Shown here: one piece after another, positions 19,103 through 29,258 of the stretch | Layout of the letters: each line of letters begins with the position of its first letter | How positions within the stretch are numbered: position 1 is the first letter of the stretch | Origin: Aliamphritea spongicola | GTDB taxonomy: Bacteria > Pseudomonadota > Gammaproteobacteria > Pseudomonadales > Balneatricaceae | Direction of reading: 5' to 3' | NCBI GenBank assembly: GCA_024347235.1 | Contig: AP025283.1 | Location: 4,836,001-4,900,000 of the forward strand | DNA length: 64,000 nt | Program-made: the position numbers and the translations under genes | The notes under the pieces: generated by a model | The model's input: the letters and a program-made list of their open reading frames with translations, nothing else | Database searches by the model: none | What the model was told of the DNA's origin: nothing

Positions 19103-19248
19103 AAAGCACTGTAATCCCCATTTTATGTACATTTAAAAATCGTTTTAATTTTTAAATTAAACATAGATTTCCCATACGGTAAAAACACATCAACTGTTTA
19201 AGTAATATTTAAAACAAGTGTTTTTCACTGAAAAATATGAGGTTTTTC

Positions 19249-19263
19249 TGGCACGCGGGTTTC
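19249..19263 (+). promoter_or_regulatory. Possible sigma-54-like promoter before the chemoreceptor gene
   Basis: TGGCACG followed by GGGTTTC resembles the -24/-12 consensus TGGCACG-N4-TTGC, but the -12 GC is TC. It lies in the 239-base AT-rich gap before the chemoreceptor gene. Weak evidence. Confidence 0.2.
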
Positions 19264-19341
19264 ATTCTTCAGAAATCACGGTGTAGGTTGTTTTGCTGTT
19301 TGAAACAAGTTCCCCAGCCGAATAATTTGAGGAGTATATTC

Positions 19342-21027
19342 GTGTTTTCCTCCCTGCGTATTTCATCACGAATCTATCTGTTTGCCGGTATTCAGCTACT
19401 GCTGTTACTGATACTGGGCGGTGTCGCCCTGACACAAATGCAGAAAATCGGTATCGAACTGATCGATATCGCCGAAGAAGATATCCCGATTACCAACGGG
19501 TTAACCCACATTACTGAGTATCAGCTCGAACAGGCCATTATGTTCGAACGTTCTCTGGCACAGGGCCTCGCCATTGCCAACGGAATCGACCAGAAAGCCG
19601 AACTGCAAAAATCGGTGAGCACATTCATCAAACTGGCTGATAAAGCCGAGAAAGAGTTTGTTGAACTCGAACACATGATTGAAGAGGCCATTCAGAACAC
19701 CCATACTGAAAAAGCCCGTCAGAAATTCACCACCCTGCTGGCAGCTCTGAAAAATCGATGCTGAACACCTGCAGTACGACAATGCGGCAAAGAGAATTCT
19801 TAAGCAGGTATCCAGCGGTGATGCCGTAGCGGCTTTCAGCAACGCAAGCAGCGTCATTGCACTGGAAGAAAAATTGACCATGCGCTGATTGAAATGCTGG
19901 AAGACGTGCAGCAATTCACGCTTAACGCAGCCCTGCAGGCCGAGCATGATGAAATTGTGGGTCAGCAACTGATTACGACTATTTTCATCGCCAGCATTAT
20001 TATCGCCGTCATTTTCTCATTCCTGATCAGCCGTTCAATTGTCTCGCCGATTATCAATATGCGTGATCGTCTGCGTGCCCTGTCCGAGGCCGATGCGGAT
20101 CTGAGTATCGAATTGCCGGTACGCAACACTGAAACCGGTGAAGCTGCAGCCGCCTTTAACAAGCTGATGGCCAAACTCAGAACCATGGTCATCACCATTT
20201 CTGATACTTCCAATGAACTGTGCGAACACTCCCGCGCCACCATTGAAGTCATGGCTAACGCCCAGAGCAGCATTGAATCACAACAGCAACAAACTGAACT
20301 GGTAGCCACCGCCGTAGAAGAAATGGCCGCCTCAATTCAGGAAGTGTCCGGCAGTACTAACCGTGCCGCTGAGCTGGGTGAAATCGTTAAGGAAAAAGTG
20401 GCCACCGGTATGAATGTTGCGCAGGAAAGCCAGACGATTATTAAGCGTCTGAGCGACAACGTCGCAACAGCTGCCACAGACATTCAGTCTCTGGCCACCG
20501 AAACAGACCGTATCGGCGAAGTACTGGGCAGCATCCGGGGCATTGCCGAACAGACTAACTTGCTGGCACTGAACGCAGCCATTGAAGCCGCCCGGGCCGG
20601 TGAATCCGGACGGGGCTTTGCCGTGGTAGCCGATGAAGTACGGGCCCTGGCGCAGCGCACCCAAACCTCTACCCAGGATATTCAGTCCCTGCTGGAACGT
20701 TTGCAACAGGAAGTGGCCAGCGCCGTTGCAACCATGCAGACCGGTCAGGAAAATGCTGACATCTGTCTGACAAAAGCTGCTGAAACCGCCAGTTCACTGG
20801 ATGAAGCCACCAGTGCCGTTCTGGATATTGCCGCACTGAATACTCAGATCGCGACAGCCACCGACGAACAGACAACAGTGGTTCAGGAAGTGAATCAGAA
20901 CCTGCATATCATTTCTGAAAGCTCTTATGAAACCACTGAAGGTGCCCGGGCAACGACTAAAGCCAGCCAGGAAATCACTGAAGAACTGATCGAACTGCAT
21001 GGCTTTGTAAACCAGCTGAAAACCTGA
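19342..21027 (+). CDS. Methyl-accepting chemotaxis protein (two apparent frameshifts)
   Basis: The repaired protein is about 562 residues. Order: a membrane segment ([18 protein letters not shown]), a helical periplasmic sensor of roughly 180 residues, a second membrane segment ([18 protein letters not shown]), a HAMP domain, and the signalling domain with the hairpin tip [19 protein letters not shown] and [16 protein letters not shown]. It clusters at the membrane and controls CheA through CheW. The ligand is unknown. I use the GTG at 19342 because GAGGAG precedes it. Breaks lie in A runs near 19749-19753 and 19870-19874. Confidence 0.9.
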
Positions 21028-21048
21028 TCAGTTTTCTGCAGGCATTAA

Positions 21049-21072
21049 AAAGGGCTTCTAATGAAGCCCTTT
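21049..21072. terminator. Bidirectional terminator between the chemoreceptor and thioesterase genes
   Basis: AAAGGGCTTC/GAAGCCCTTT with a TAAT loop, between convergent genes. Confidence 0.9.
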
Positions 21073-21088
21073 ATTTGAAATCATCTGC

Positions 21089-21490
21089 TCAGCGACCGAA
21101 ATCCAGTGCCCGGATATGGCCGTGACCGTCAATTGCCACCTGAACGCACTCAGTTTCGCTGACCTTACGCATTTCACGGGTATCCGGAGACACGCCCCAC
21201 ACTTCCACTTTAATGCGCAGCGAACTGGTACCCTGCTCAAGTACCTGAGTGTAGAACCCCAGAACTGTTCCCTGTAATACCGGCGCCATAAAAGACATCG
21301 CACCAATGGAAACCGTCGCCATACGTCCTTCAGCCACCTCAGCGGCACGAATCTCTGATGCCAGAACGGCTTTAGAAGCAACCCATCCGCCATAGATATC
21401 ACCAAACATGTTGGTTGCAGTGGCATCTGCCGGACAGCGAAGGCTTAATTCGCCTTCAGGCTTAAGCACCTGGTCTTCTGCTGTAATCAT
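21089..21490 (-). CDS. Acyl-CoA thioesterase, YciA-like hotdog enzyme
   Basis: A 133-residue hotdog-fold protein. It has the family segment TNMFGDIYGGWVASKAV with the catalytic aspartate, then VSIGAMSFMAPVLQGTVLGF, and a central strand pair TSSLRIKVEVWG. Such enzymes hydrolyse acyl-CoA to free acid and CoA. The acyl chain preference cannot be told from sequence. The frame is intact, the gene stands alone, and it shares a terminator with the convergent chemoreceptor gene. Confidence 0.85.
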   Translation of the reverse strand: MITAEDQVLKPEGELSLRCPADATATNMFGDIYGGWVASKAVLASEIRAAEVAEGRMATVSIGAMSFMAPVLQGTVLGFYTQVLEQGTSSLRIKVEVWGVSPDTREMRKVSETECVQVAIDGHGHIRALDFGR

Positions 21491-21715
21491 GAACTAAATC
21501 CGCACTCAAAAATTGATGTTATTTTGGTCGCTATTCTACCAACCAAGCCTGCCGCGTCCAGTCACCCGGGCGAATAATTATCCCCGGCGGAGAAAACGCG
21601 ACAATCCGGGACGCTGATACCAAACATTCTTACTATTAAGCATATACCCTGTGAGCCAGCTTGCTAGATACTGAGCATTTTTCATACAGCTTATAACCGG
21701 AAAAAAGATTACTTT

Positions 21716-21749
21716 CTGTCATATTAGTGTCACACAGCCGCTCTATAGT
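21716..21749 (+). promoter_or_regulatory. Pho box and -10 of the pstS promoter
   Basis: CTGTCAT-ATTA-GTGTCAC (21716-21733) is a close match to the PhoB site of two 7-bp repeats separated by four AT-rich bases. A -10 TATAGT lies at 21744-21749, ten bases on, the normal geometry of a PhoB-activated promoter. The phoB-phoR pair is in the same window. Confidence 0.85.
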
Positions 21750-21821
21750 TCGCATCATCGAAATATAAATCAGCCACTCTGGCTTAAACGAATAAGACTC
21801 TCACTCTTTACGGAGCTAGTT

Positions 21822-22794
21822 ATGAAACCGATGAAAAGCTTTTGCTGCTGTTGCTATGACCGCCACCTGCATGACTGCAAGTGCCAGCGACCTGCTTGAT
21901 CCAAACCTGCCTGTTTACCAAAAGGCAGCCGGTGTTTCCGGTAACCTGTCCAGTGTTGGTTCTGACACTCTGGCGAACCTGATGACCCTGTGGGCTGAAG
22001 AATTCAAGCGTAGCTACCCGAACGTAAACGTGCAGATTCAGGCTGCAGGTTCTTCTACTGCACCACCGGCACTGACCGAAGGTACATCTAACATCGGTCC
22101 TATGAGCCGTAAGATGAAGGACAAAGAACTGGAAGCATTCGAAAAGAAATTCGGTTACAAGCCAACTCCGGTTGCTGTAGCTATCGACGCGCTGGCAGTT
22201 TACGTACACAAAGACAACAACGTTACCGGCCTGACCATTCCACAGGTTGACGCTATCTTCTCTGCAACCCGTAAGTGTGGTCTGCCAAGCGAAGTAAACA
22301 ACTGGGGTGATGCCGGTGCAGAAGGTACTCTGGCCAGCCAGGGTTTCCAGATCTTCGGCCGTAACTCAGTATCCGGTACTTACGGTTACTTCAAGAAGAA
22401 AGCACTGTGTAAAGGTGACTTCCGCAACAATGTGAACGAGCAGCCAGGTTCTGCATCTGTTGTTCAGTCTGTATCTACTTCTCTGAACGGCATCGGTTAC
22501 TCCGGTATCGGTTACAAGACTTCTTCTGTACGTGCCCTGCCACTGGCGAAGAAAGACGGTCAGCCATTCGTAGACGCAACACCTGAAAGCGCTCTGAACG
22601 GTACTTACCCTCTGGCCCGTGCTCTGTACGTATACGTGAACAAGAAGCCTGGTCAGGCACTGCCTCCAATGGAGCGTGAATTCCTGAAAATGGTTATGTC
22701 CCGCGTAGGTCAGGAAGTTGTTGTGAAGGATGGTTACATCCCGCTGCCAGCCAAAATGGTTGAAAAGCAAATGAAGAGCCTGCAGCTGAACTGA
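21822..22794 (+). CDS. pstS: Phosphate ABC transporter substrate-binding protein PstS (one apparent frameshift)
   Basis: The repaired protein is about 324 residues with a signal peptide ([14 protein letters not shown], ending ASA). It binds phosphate in the periplasm and delivers it to PstCA. Phosphate-loop segments are present: [22 protein letters not shown], and [14 protein letters not shown]. The signal region is out of frame with the rest at an A run near 21834-21837; two added bases or one removed restores it. Codon use is strongly biased, as expected for an abundant protein. A terminator follows, so pstS is transcribed apart from pstCAB. Confidence 0.9.
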
Positions 22795-22828
22795 TTGCAG
22801 CCTACTTAAGACCTCAGGGTCAGCACAT

Positions 22829-22854
22829 AAAAAGGAGTCTCAGGACTCCTTTTT
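22829..22854 (+). terminator. Intrinsic terminator after pstS
   Basis: AAAAAGGAGTC/GACTCCTTTTT with a TCAG loop, 35 bases past the pstS stop. Partial read-through into pstC would give the high pstS to pstCAB ratio that such transporters need. Confidence 0.9.
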
Positions 22855-22912
22855 GTCCCTGAACCGCCGGAAAATATGCCAGCAAAGTGAAATTTTTCGC
22901 TGGACCTTATAT

Positions 22913-22964
22913 GTAACAGTTTTATGACAGCTCTGTAACATTACTGTAATAGAGCTGGTATATC
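22913..22964 (+). promoter_or_regulatory. Two back-to-back Pho boxes and -10 for pstCAB-phoU
   Basis: One box reads on the minus strand as CTGTCATAAAACTGTTAC (22913-22930). A second reads on the plus strand as CTGTAAC-ATTA-CTGTAAT (22933-22950). A -10 TATATC follows at 22959-22964, nine bases from the second box. This gives pstCAB-phoU its own PhoB-dependent promoter, separate from pstS. Confidence 0.75.
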
Positions 22965-23000
22965 TTAGCCGCCATTAATTCCGATAGTGCTGATAGAACC

Positions 23001-25276
23001 ATGACTACAGATAATAGTTCTGCGATTCCAGACCTTGATTTCAATACGGCCTCCGCTAAGCGAAGCCGTAAATTTCGTGCGCTCAAAGACAAGATGGCAA
23101 GCAGCCTTATTGGCTTTGGCGGCGTCAGTGTAATCATTGCCATTCTGCTGATCTTCTTTTACCTGCTGTATGAAGTACAGCCATTGTTCAACTCTGCCAA
23201 AATTCACCAGTGGCAGGATAATGAACAGGTAATTGAAGCTTATCCCGCCCCCGGTGAAGGCGAAACTCTCTATCTGACCATGGAAGAACAGGCTGAAATC
23301 GGCCTGCGGGTTACCGATCAGGGACAACTGAACTTCTTCAACAGCCGTACCGGCGACATAATGAAGCAAGTTCAGGCCGACATCCCGGCCGGCGCCAGTG
23401 TTACCAGCTTTGCCCTGGCCTCAGAAAGCAGCCGCATTTTTGCGCTGGGTCTGAGCAACGGTCAGGCACTGGTATTCAAGCACGAATACAAATCCGAATA
23501 TCCGGATGGCGAACGGGTCATTACACCGTCCGTCAGCTACCCACTGGGCGAAGCACCGATCGACGTTGCCGATACCTCCCTGGACTTACTGGCCATTAAC
23601 GGTGAAGAAAGCGAATTCCTGCTGGTTGGTGGTGGTAAGAACTACCTGAATGCAGCCGCGCTAAGCCTGTCTGAAAGCCTGTTCGGTGATGAAGTTGAGA
23701 TCGAAATCGACAACCAGCACCTGCCGGAACTGAACATCGACGCAACCAAAGTACTGCTGATGCCAGACCGTCGCTGGGTTCTGATTGCCGGTAATAACGG
23801 TAAGGTTGCGGTACTGGACCTGCGCAATGGCGAAGGCCCGGCTGTCAGCCAGTTGCTGGATGCCACCGATGGCAACATCACTACCTTTGATCTGCTGCTG
23901 GGCGGTAACGCACTGCTGCTGGGTAATGACCTGGGTATGGTATCCCAGTGGTTCCTGGTCCGCGACGAACAGAACCTGTGGCAACTGACCAAAATCCGTG
24001 AGTTCGAAGGCGCAGATGCTGCCCTGGTTGATCTGACCACCGAACACCGCCGTAAAGGCTTCGCCACGGTTGATACCGACAACACCCTGCGGATTTACAA
24101 CTCTACGGCACACCGTACCGCTCTGAGTGAAAAACTGTCTGATAAGCCAATCGACATGATTGCCTTTGCTCCGCGGGCAAATGCCCTGCTGACCGAGCAG
24201 GACAAGGTTCTGACCCTGTATAAGATTGAAAACGAGCACCCGGACGTATCCTGGAGCGCCCTGTGGGAAGAAGTCTGGTACGAAGGTTACGACGAACCTA
24301 AGTACATCTGGCAATCCTCTGCAGCGAACAACGACTTCGAGCCAAAGTACAGCCTGATGCCACTGGCATTCGGTACCCTGAAAGCGGCCTTCTATGCCAT
24401 GTTGCTGGCCACTCCGCTGGCGATTTGCGGCGCGATCTATACCGCTTACTTCATGGTGCCGACCCTGCGCCGTAAGGTGAAGCCGTTCATCGAGCTGATG
24501 GAAGCACTGCCGACTGTAATCCTGGGCTTCCTGGCCGGTCTGTGGCTGGCACCGTTTATGGAAGATAACCTGCCGGGTATCTTCACCTGTCTGATCATTG
24601 TTCCGCTGGCGATCGTTGCTTTCGGTTTCTGCTGGGCACAACTGCCGCAGAAAATACGCTTCATGATTCCGGATGGCTGGGATGCGCTGTTACTGATCCC
24701 TGTCGTTATCCTGACCACCCTGTTTGGTTTATCCATCAGCAGTGGCGTGGAAGGGGCTCTGTTCGGCGGCGATATGCGCGCCTGGATCACCGATGACCTG
24801 GGCATTAGCTACGACCAGCGTAACGCTCTGGTAGTGGGTATTGCGATGGGCTTTGCGGTTATCCCGACCATCTTCTCCATTACTGAAGACGCGATCTTTG
24901 CTGTGCCTAAGCACCTGAGCTACGGCTCACTGGCACTGGGCGCGACCCCATGGCAAACCCTGACCCGTGTAGTACTGCCAACCGCCAGCCCGGGTATCTT
25001 CTCGGCAGTGATGATCGGTATGGGCCGTGCAGTCGGTGAGACCATGATCGTACTGATGGCCACCGGTAACACACCAATCATGGATATGAACATCTTTGAA
25101 GGTATGCGCACCCTGGCAGCCAACATCGCTGTGGAAATGCCAGAATCCGAAGTGGGCAGCTCCCACTACCGCATTCTGTTCCTGGCAGCCTTTGTACTCT
25201 TCCTGTTTACCTTCGTGGTAAACACCCTTGCAGAGCTGGTTCGCCAGAGCCTGCGTAAAAATACGGTTCACTGTAA
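23001..25276 (+). CDS. pstC: Phosphate ABC transporter permease PstC with large periplasmic insert (one apparent frameshift)
   Basis: The repaired protein is about 758 residues, more than twice E. coli PstC. After the first membrane segment (SLIGFGGVSVIIAILLIFFY) comes an insert of about 390 residues with repeated strands such as IFALGLSNGQALVF, VLIAGNNGKVAVLDL and GFATVDTDNTLRIYN, resembling a WD40-type beta-propeller. The ordinary permease follows with the coupling loop GSLALGATPWQTL. One added base in the A run at about 25257 gives the classic PstC ending LRKKYGSL and a stop at 25276, 29 bases before pstA. As written, the frame runs on to 25325 and overlaps pstA. Confidence 0.9.
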
Positions 25277-25305
25277 CCCGAGTGTGACTGAGGATTTGAA
25301 GAAAA

Positions 25306-26993
25306 ATGAACATCTCCTTTCGTGAATGGACAAAATCCGGCTCACCATGGGTATGGTTAAATGCCGGTGCAGTGGCCATCAGCATCATCATGGTTGTGGG
25401 TCTGCTGGCACTGATCGCCGTCCGTGGTCTGAGCCACTTCTGGCCTGCCGACATTATGCAGGCCAACAGCACCGTTAACGGTTCAACCACCCAGATGATC
25501 GGTGAAGTGGTTCAGTCTGAAGACGTACCGACGATTCAGTTACGTGAAGCCGGTAACGACCTGCCAGGCGACGAAGAATTCATGGTTCGCAGCCTGATCA
25601 AGATCGGTAACCGTGACGTCAACCGTGCTGACTTCACCTGGTCAATCGACTACTACCTGTCAGACCGTGAATACCCGGAAATGCTGTTCGCTGCAGAACG
25701 CCGCGAATGGGGTAACTTCTACGGTTACCTGCGCGCCCTGAAAGAAAACGGCGAAGTTGTCGGCAGCTACGACGGCTACGACAAAACCCCTGAATACGAA
25801 GCACTGTGGAACGACTTCGAAAACCGTGTTGAACGGGCGCTGGATATTCAGGACGACATCTACCAGATCGAAAAACACCGTATCGGTGCCATTAACTACG
25901 AACTGGAACGTCTGCGTCTGAAAGGCCGCGCACTGGAACTGGACGGCGTTACCGACCAGTCACAATACGATGTACTGGAAAAGCGTCGCAACGAGCTGAA
26001 CGCTGAGTACGAAGGTCTGCAGCAGGAACTGCTGGATCTGTACACCCTGTTCAACCGCGACAGCTACGTGGCTGAAGTGGCAAACGGCCAGCAAGTTGAA
26101 GTATCCCTGTCAAAAGTGGTGCGGATCTTCCGCCCGAACAACATGGGATTTGTTGAGAAAGTCGGCCATTACTTTGCCAAACTGTGGGAATTCGTCAGCG
26201 AAGATCCCCGTGAAGCAAACACCGAAGGCGGCATCTTCCCGGCGATCTTCGGTACCGTGATGATGGTTATCCTGATGTCCATTCTGGTAACCCCTTTCGG
26301 TGTTGTTGCTGCTGTCTACCTGCGTGAATATGCCAAGCAGGGCTTTGTGACCCGCCTGATCCGCATCGCGGTAAACAACCTGGCAGGTGTACCGTCCATC
26401 GTATACGGTGTATTCGGTCTGGGCTTCTTCGTATACTTCCTGGGGGCAACATTGATGACCTGTTCTTCCCGGAAGCCAAGCCATCTCCGACATTTGGTAC
26501 CCCGGGTCTGATGTGGGCGTCCCTGACGCTGGCTCTGCTGACAGTACCGGTGGTAATTGTTGCCACTGAAGAAGGCCTGAGCCGCATTCCGCGGGCGGTC
26601 CGGGAAGGCAGCCTGGCACTGGGCGCAACCAAGTTTGAAACCCTGTGGCGTGTAGTACTGCCAATGGCCAGCCCGGCAATGATGACCGGTGTCATTCTGG
26701 CGATTGCCCGTGCTGCCGGTGAAGTTGCACCACTGATGCTGGTAGGTGTTGTTAAACTGGCACCGAGCCTGCCGCTGGACGGTAACTACCCGTACATCCA
26801 CCTGGATCAGAAATTTATGCACCTGGGCTTCCACATCTATGATGTAGGTTTCCAAAGCCCGAACGTTGAAGCGGCCCGTCCGCTGGTATACGCAACTGCT
26901 CTGCTGCTGGTTGCAGTGATTGCCCTGCTGAACCTGTCAGCCATCGCGATCCGCAATCATCTACGCGAAAAATACAAAGCGCTTGAAATGTAA
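25306..26993 (+). CDS. pstA: Phosphate ABC transporter permease PstA with periplasmic coiled-coil insert (one apparent frameshift)
   Basis: The repaired protein is about 562 residues, roughly twice E. coli PstA. After the first membrane segment there is a charged insert of about 250 residues, with a coiled-coil stretch around EKHRIGAINYELERL to EYEGLQQELLDLY. The permease core follows, including LVTPFGVVAAVYLREY, NNLAGVPSIVYGVFGLGFF and EGSLALGATKFETL. The break is in the G run at about 26442-26446; one added G gives LGGNIDDLFFPEAKPS and joins both parts. It forms the channel with PstC. Confidence 0.9.
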
Positions 26994-27014
26994 GCCGAAC
27001 AGAGAATATTGACT

Positions 27015-27848
27015 ATGACTACTGAAGTAAAAACCCACTCGATCGATATTTCGGCTATGCAGCGTCAGAATCAGACTCTGCGTCTGGAAGACGAAACCGT
27101 TGCCCTGACAGTCAACGATCTGGAACTGTACTACGGTGATAAACGCGCCCTGCACGGCGTGAACATGACCATCCCTAAAAACCGGGTAACTGCCTTCATC
27201 GGCCCGTCCGGTTGCGGTAAATCAACCCTGCTGCGTTGTTTCAACCGTATGAATGATCTGGTAGACAGCTGCCAGATCAACGGTGAGATCATTCTGGATA
27301 ACCAGAACATCTACGAGCGTGCCGTTGATGTGGCAGAACTGCGTCGCCGGGTGGGCATGGTATTCCAGAAGCCAAACCCGTTCCCGAAAAGCATTTATGA
27401 AAACGTTGCTTACGGCCTGCGTATTCAGGGTGTTACCAAGAAACGTGTCATCGATGAGACCGTTGAATGGGCACTGAAATCCGCCGCCCTGTGGGACGAA
27501 GTAAAAGACCGTCTGCACGAAAGCGCACTGGGCATGTCCGGTGGTCAGCAGCAGCGTCTGGTTATTGCCCGCACCATCGCTGTAAAACCTGAAGTTCTGC
27601 TGCTGGATGAGCCGGCATCGGCACTGGATCCGATCTCCACACTGAAGATCGAAGAACTGATCCACGAACTGAAAAAGGACTTCACCATTGTTATCGTGAC
27701 ACACAACATGCAGCAGGCTGCCCGTGTATCCGATTACACCGCGTTCATGTATATGGGCGATTTGATCGAGTTTGGTGTCACAGATACCCTGTTCACCAAT
27801 CCGGAAAAGAAACAGACTGAAGACTACATCACCGGTCGTTACGGATAA
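27015..27848 (+). CDS. pstB: Phosphate ABC transporter ATPase PstB
   Basis: A 277-residue ATPase that drives phosphate import through PstCA. Walker [10 protein letters not shown]-loop [19 protein letters not shown], signature MSGGQQQRL, Walker [13 protein letters not shown] and the switch histidine in VTHNMQQA are all present. I start at the ATG at 27015, giving [11 protein letters not shown]; the frame is open upstream from a TTG. The N-terminal extension of about 35 residues is usual in pseudomonad-type PstB. The frame is intact. Confidence 0.95.
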   Translation: MTTEVKTHSIDISAMQRQNQTLRLEDETVALTVNDLELYYGDKRALHGVNMTIPKNRVTAFIGPSGCGKSTLLRCFNRMNDLVDSCQINGEIILDNQNIYERAVDVAELRRRVGMVFQKPNPFPKSIYENVAYGLRIQGVTKKRVIDETVEWALKSAALWDEVKDRLHESALGMSGGQQQRLVIARTIAVKPEVLLLDEPASALDPISTLKIEELIHELKKDFTIVIVTHNMQQAARVSDYTAFMYMGDLIEFGVTDTLFTNPEKKQTEDYITGRYG

Positions 27849-27862
27849 CCGAGGAAATTTCC

Positions 27863-28600
27863 ATGACATACGAACAGGATCACCACAGCACGCATATTTC
27901 CCAGCAGTTCAACGACGAACTGGAACAGGTCCGTACCGAACTGCTGACCATGGGTGGCATTGTTGAGCGTCAGGTAAACGACGCCATTGAAGCCCTGATT
28001 GAAGGCGATGCAGAGCAGGCCGAACAGGCCCGTAAAAATGACCAGATCATCAACGATATGGAGCTGATGATTGATGAACAGTGCACCCGTATCATCGCCC
28101 GCCGCCAGCCGGCTGCCGCTGACTTACGTCTGATCATCGCAATCAGCAAAACCATCAGCGACCTGGAACGCATGGGTGACGAAGCAAGCCGTATCTGCCG
28201 TCACGCCATCGAACTGGCGGAAGATAACGGTAAAGGCCGTGGTTATCAGGAAGTACGCCACATCGGTAATCTGGTCCGCCAGATGCTGCAGGACTGCCTG
28301 ACCGCGTTTGCCCGCAGCGACGCTGAAATGGCCTATAAGGTAGCGAAGAAAGACAAGTCTGTAGACCAGGAATACCGCACAGCGATGCGTACGCTGGTCA
28401 CCTTCATGATGGAAGACCCACGTTCCATTTCCAACGTCATGAACGTTATCTGGGTACTGCGAAGCCTGGAACGGATCGGTGATCACACCCGCAACATGGC
28501 TGAGCACCTGATTTATCTGGTAAGCGGTACAGACGTACGCCACAGCAGCCTCAGCGATATCAAGAAGACCGTGCGTCAGCACGAGTCGGATGATGCTTAA
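27863..28600 (+). CDS. phoU: Phosphate signalling protein PhoU
   Basis: A 245-residue protein made of two three-helix bundles, with the metal-binding motifs ERMGDEASRICRHA and ERIGDHTRNMAEHL, one in each half. PhoU links the Pst transporter to PhoR and keeps the Pho regulon off when phosphate is plentiful. It starts 14 bases after pstB and is the last gene of pstCAB-phoU, followed by a strong terminator. The frame is intact. Confidence 0.95.
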   Translation: MTYEQDHHSTHISQQFNDELEQVRTELLTMGGIVERQVNDAIEALIEGDAEQAEQARKNDQIINDMELMIDEQCTRIIARRQPAAADLRLIIAISKTISDLERMGDEASRICRHAIELAEDNGKGRGYQEVRHIGNLVRQMLQDCLTAFARSDAEMAYKVAKKDKSVDQEYRTAMRTLVTFMMEDPRSISNVMNVIWVLRSLERIGDHTRNMAEHLIYLVSGTDVRHSSLSDIKKTVRQHESDDA

Positions 28601-28938
28601 GGCGGAATAGCCGCCACAAAAAGGCAGCCACTGGCTGCCTTTTTATCTGTCCGGTACTTAACTTTTTCAATCTGTAACAGGATACGGCCATTATTCTTCG
28701 GTTCAGCCCGCATAATATAGCCCTCTGCCTGATAGTGTCCGTAATTTTTCAGACCCTGCATAACATCTTCCGGAACCGAGCCGCCACACCAGCCCTGCAC
28801 CATGGCTTTCATATAGCCAAGAAATAATGCATCCAGCTCCCAAAGATCGCCCTGCATATCACAGGTGGCAATGCCTTTCTTATCTGTCGCTCTCCGGTTC
28901 TGTTTACCGGTTGCCTTCCCTCTGCGTTCGATCAGCAC
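28597..28938 (-). CDS. Hypothetical protein, 113 residues
   Basis: I do not recognise the family. It starts with GTG at 28938 behind an AGGA ribosome site at good spacing. The N-terminus is very basic (RRGKATGKQNRRATDKKG), followed by a helical segment with CDMQGDLWELDALFLGYM and WCGG. As written, the last 20 residues run through the terminator hairpin. One extra A in the A run near 28668-28672 would end it at IEKS before the hairpin, which is the more natural form. No membrane segment is seen. Confidence 0.5.
   Translation of the reverse strand: MLIERRGKATGKQNRRATDKKGIATCDMQGDLWELDALFLGYMKAMVQGWCGGSVPEDVMQGLKNYGHYQAEGYIMRAEPKNNGRILLQIEKVKYRTDKKAASGCLFVAAIPP
28618..28644. terminator. Terminator after phoU (bidirectional)
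   Basis: AAAAAGGCAGCC/GGCTGCCTTTTT with an ACT loop, ending phoU and probably the convergent small gene. Confidence 0.9.
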
Positions 28939-29258
28939 AGTCTTTTTCCTTCCCCTGTTTAATTGTCAGTCAGGTACAACTCACATCCTGCTCTCCGGCA
29001 TTCCCACGCCGGGTCTGTGTGCAAAAATTAATTCTAGCTCAATACTTCCGCATCTTGTAGTACGTTTATATTGATAAACAAAAATAGGCTTGCAGACACC
29101 TTAAAAGGCGTTTTCAGAATATGATTCAGAGTCACCGGATAGCATTAAGTCTGTGAAAAGCTGGATTTTCTGCCGCGCAGCCGATATAGAATACTATTGA
29201 GTACCTTTAGTGGTATTCCAGGGACGGCAATCTATCAATCTGAATGGCAGGAATTACC
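28939..29258. other. 320-base intergenic region, no gene recognised
   Basis: A divergent promoter region between the small hypothetical gene and the DSBA-GGDEF gene. It is AT-rich in the middle; TATAGAATACT near 29186 could be a -10 for the downstream gene. I see no conserved operator or RNA structure. Confidence 0.4.
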
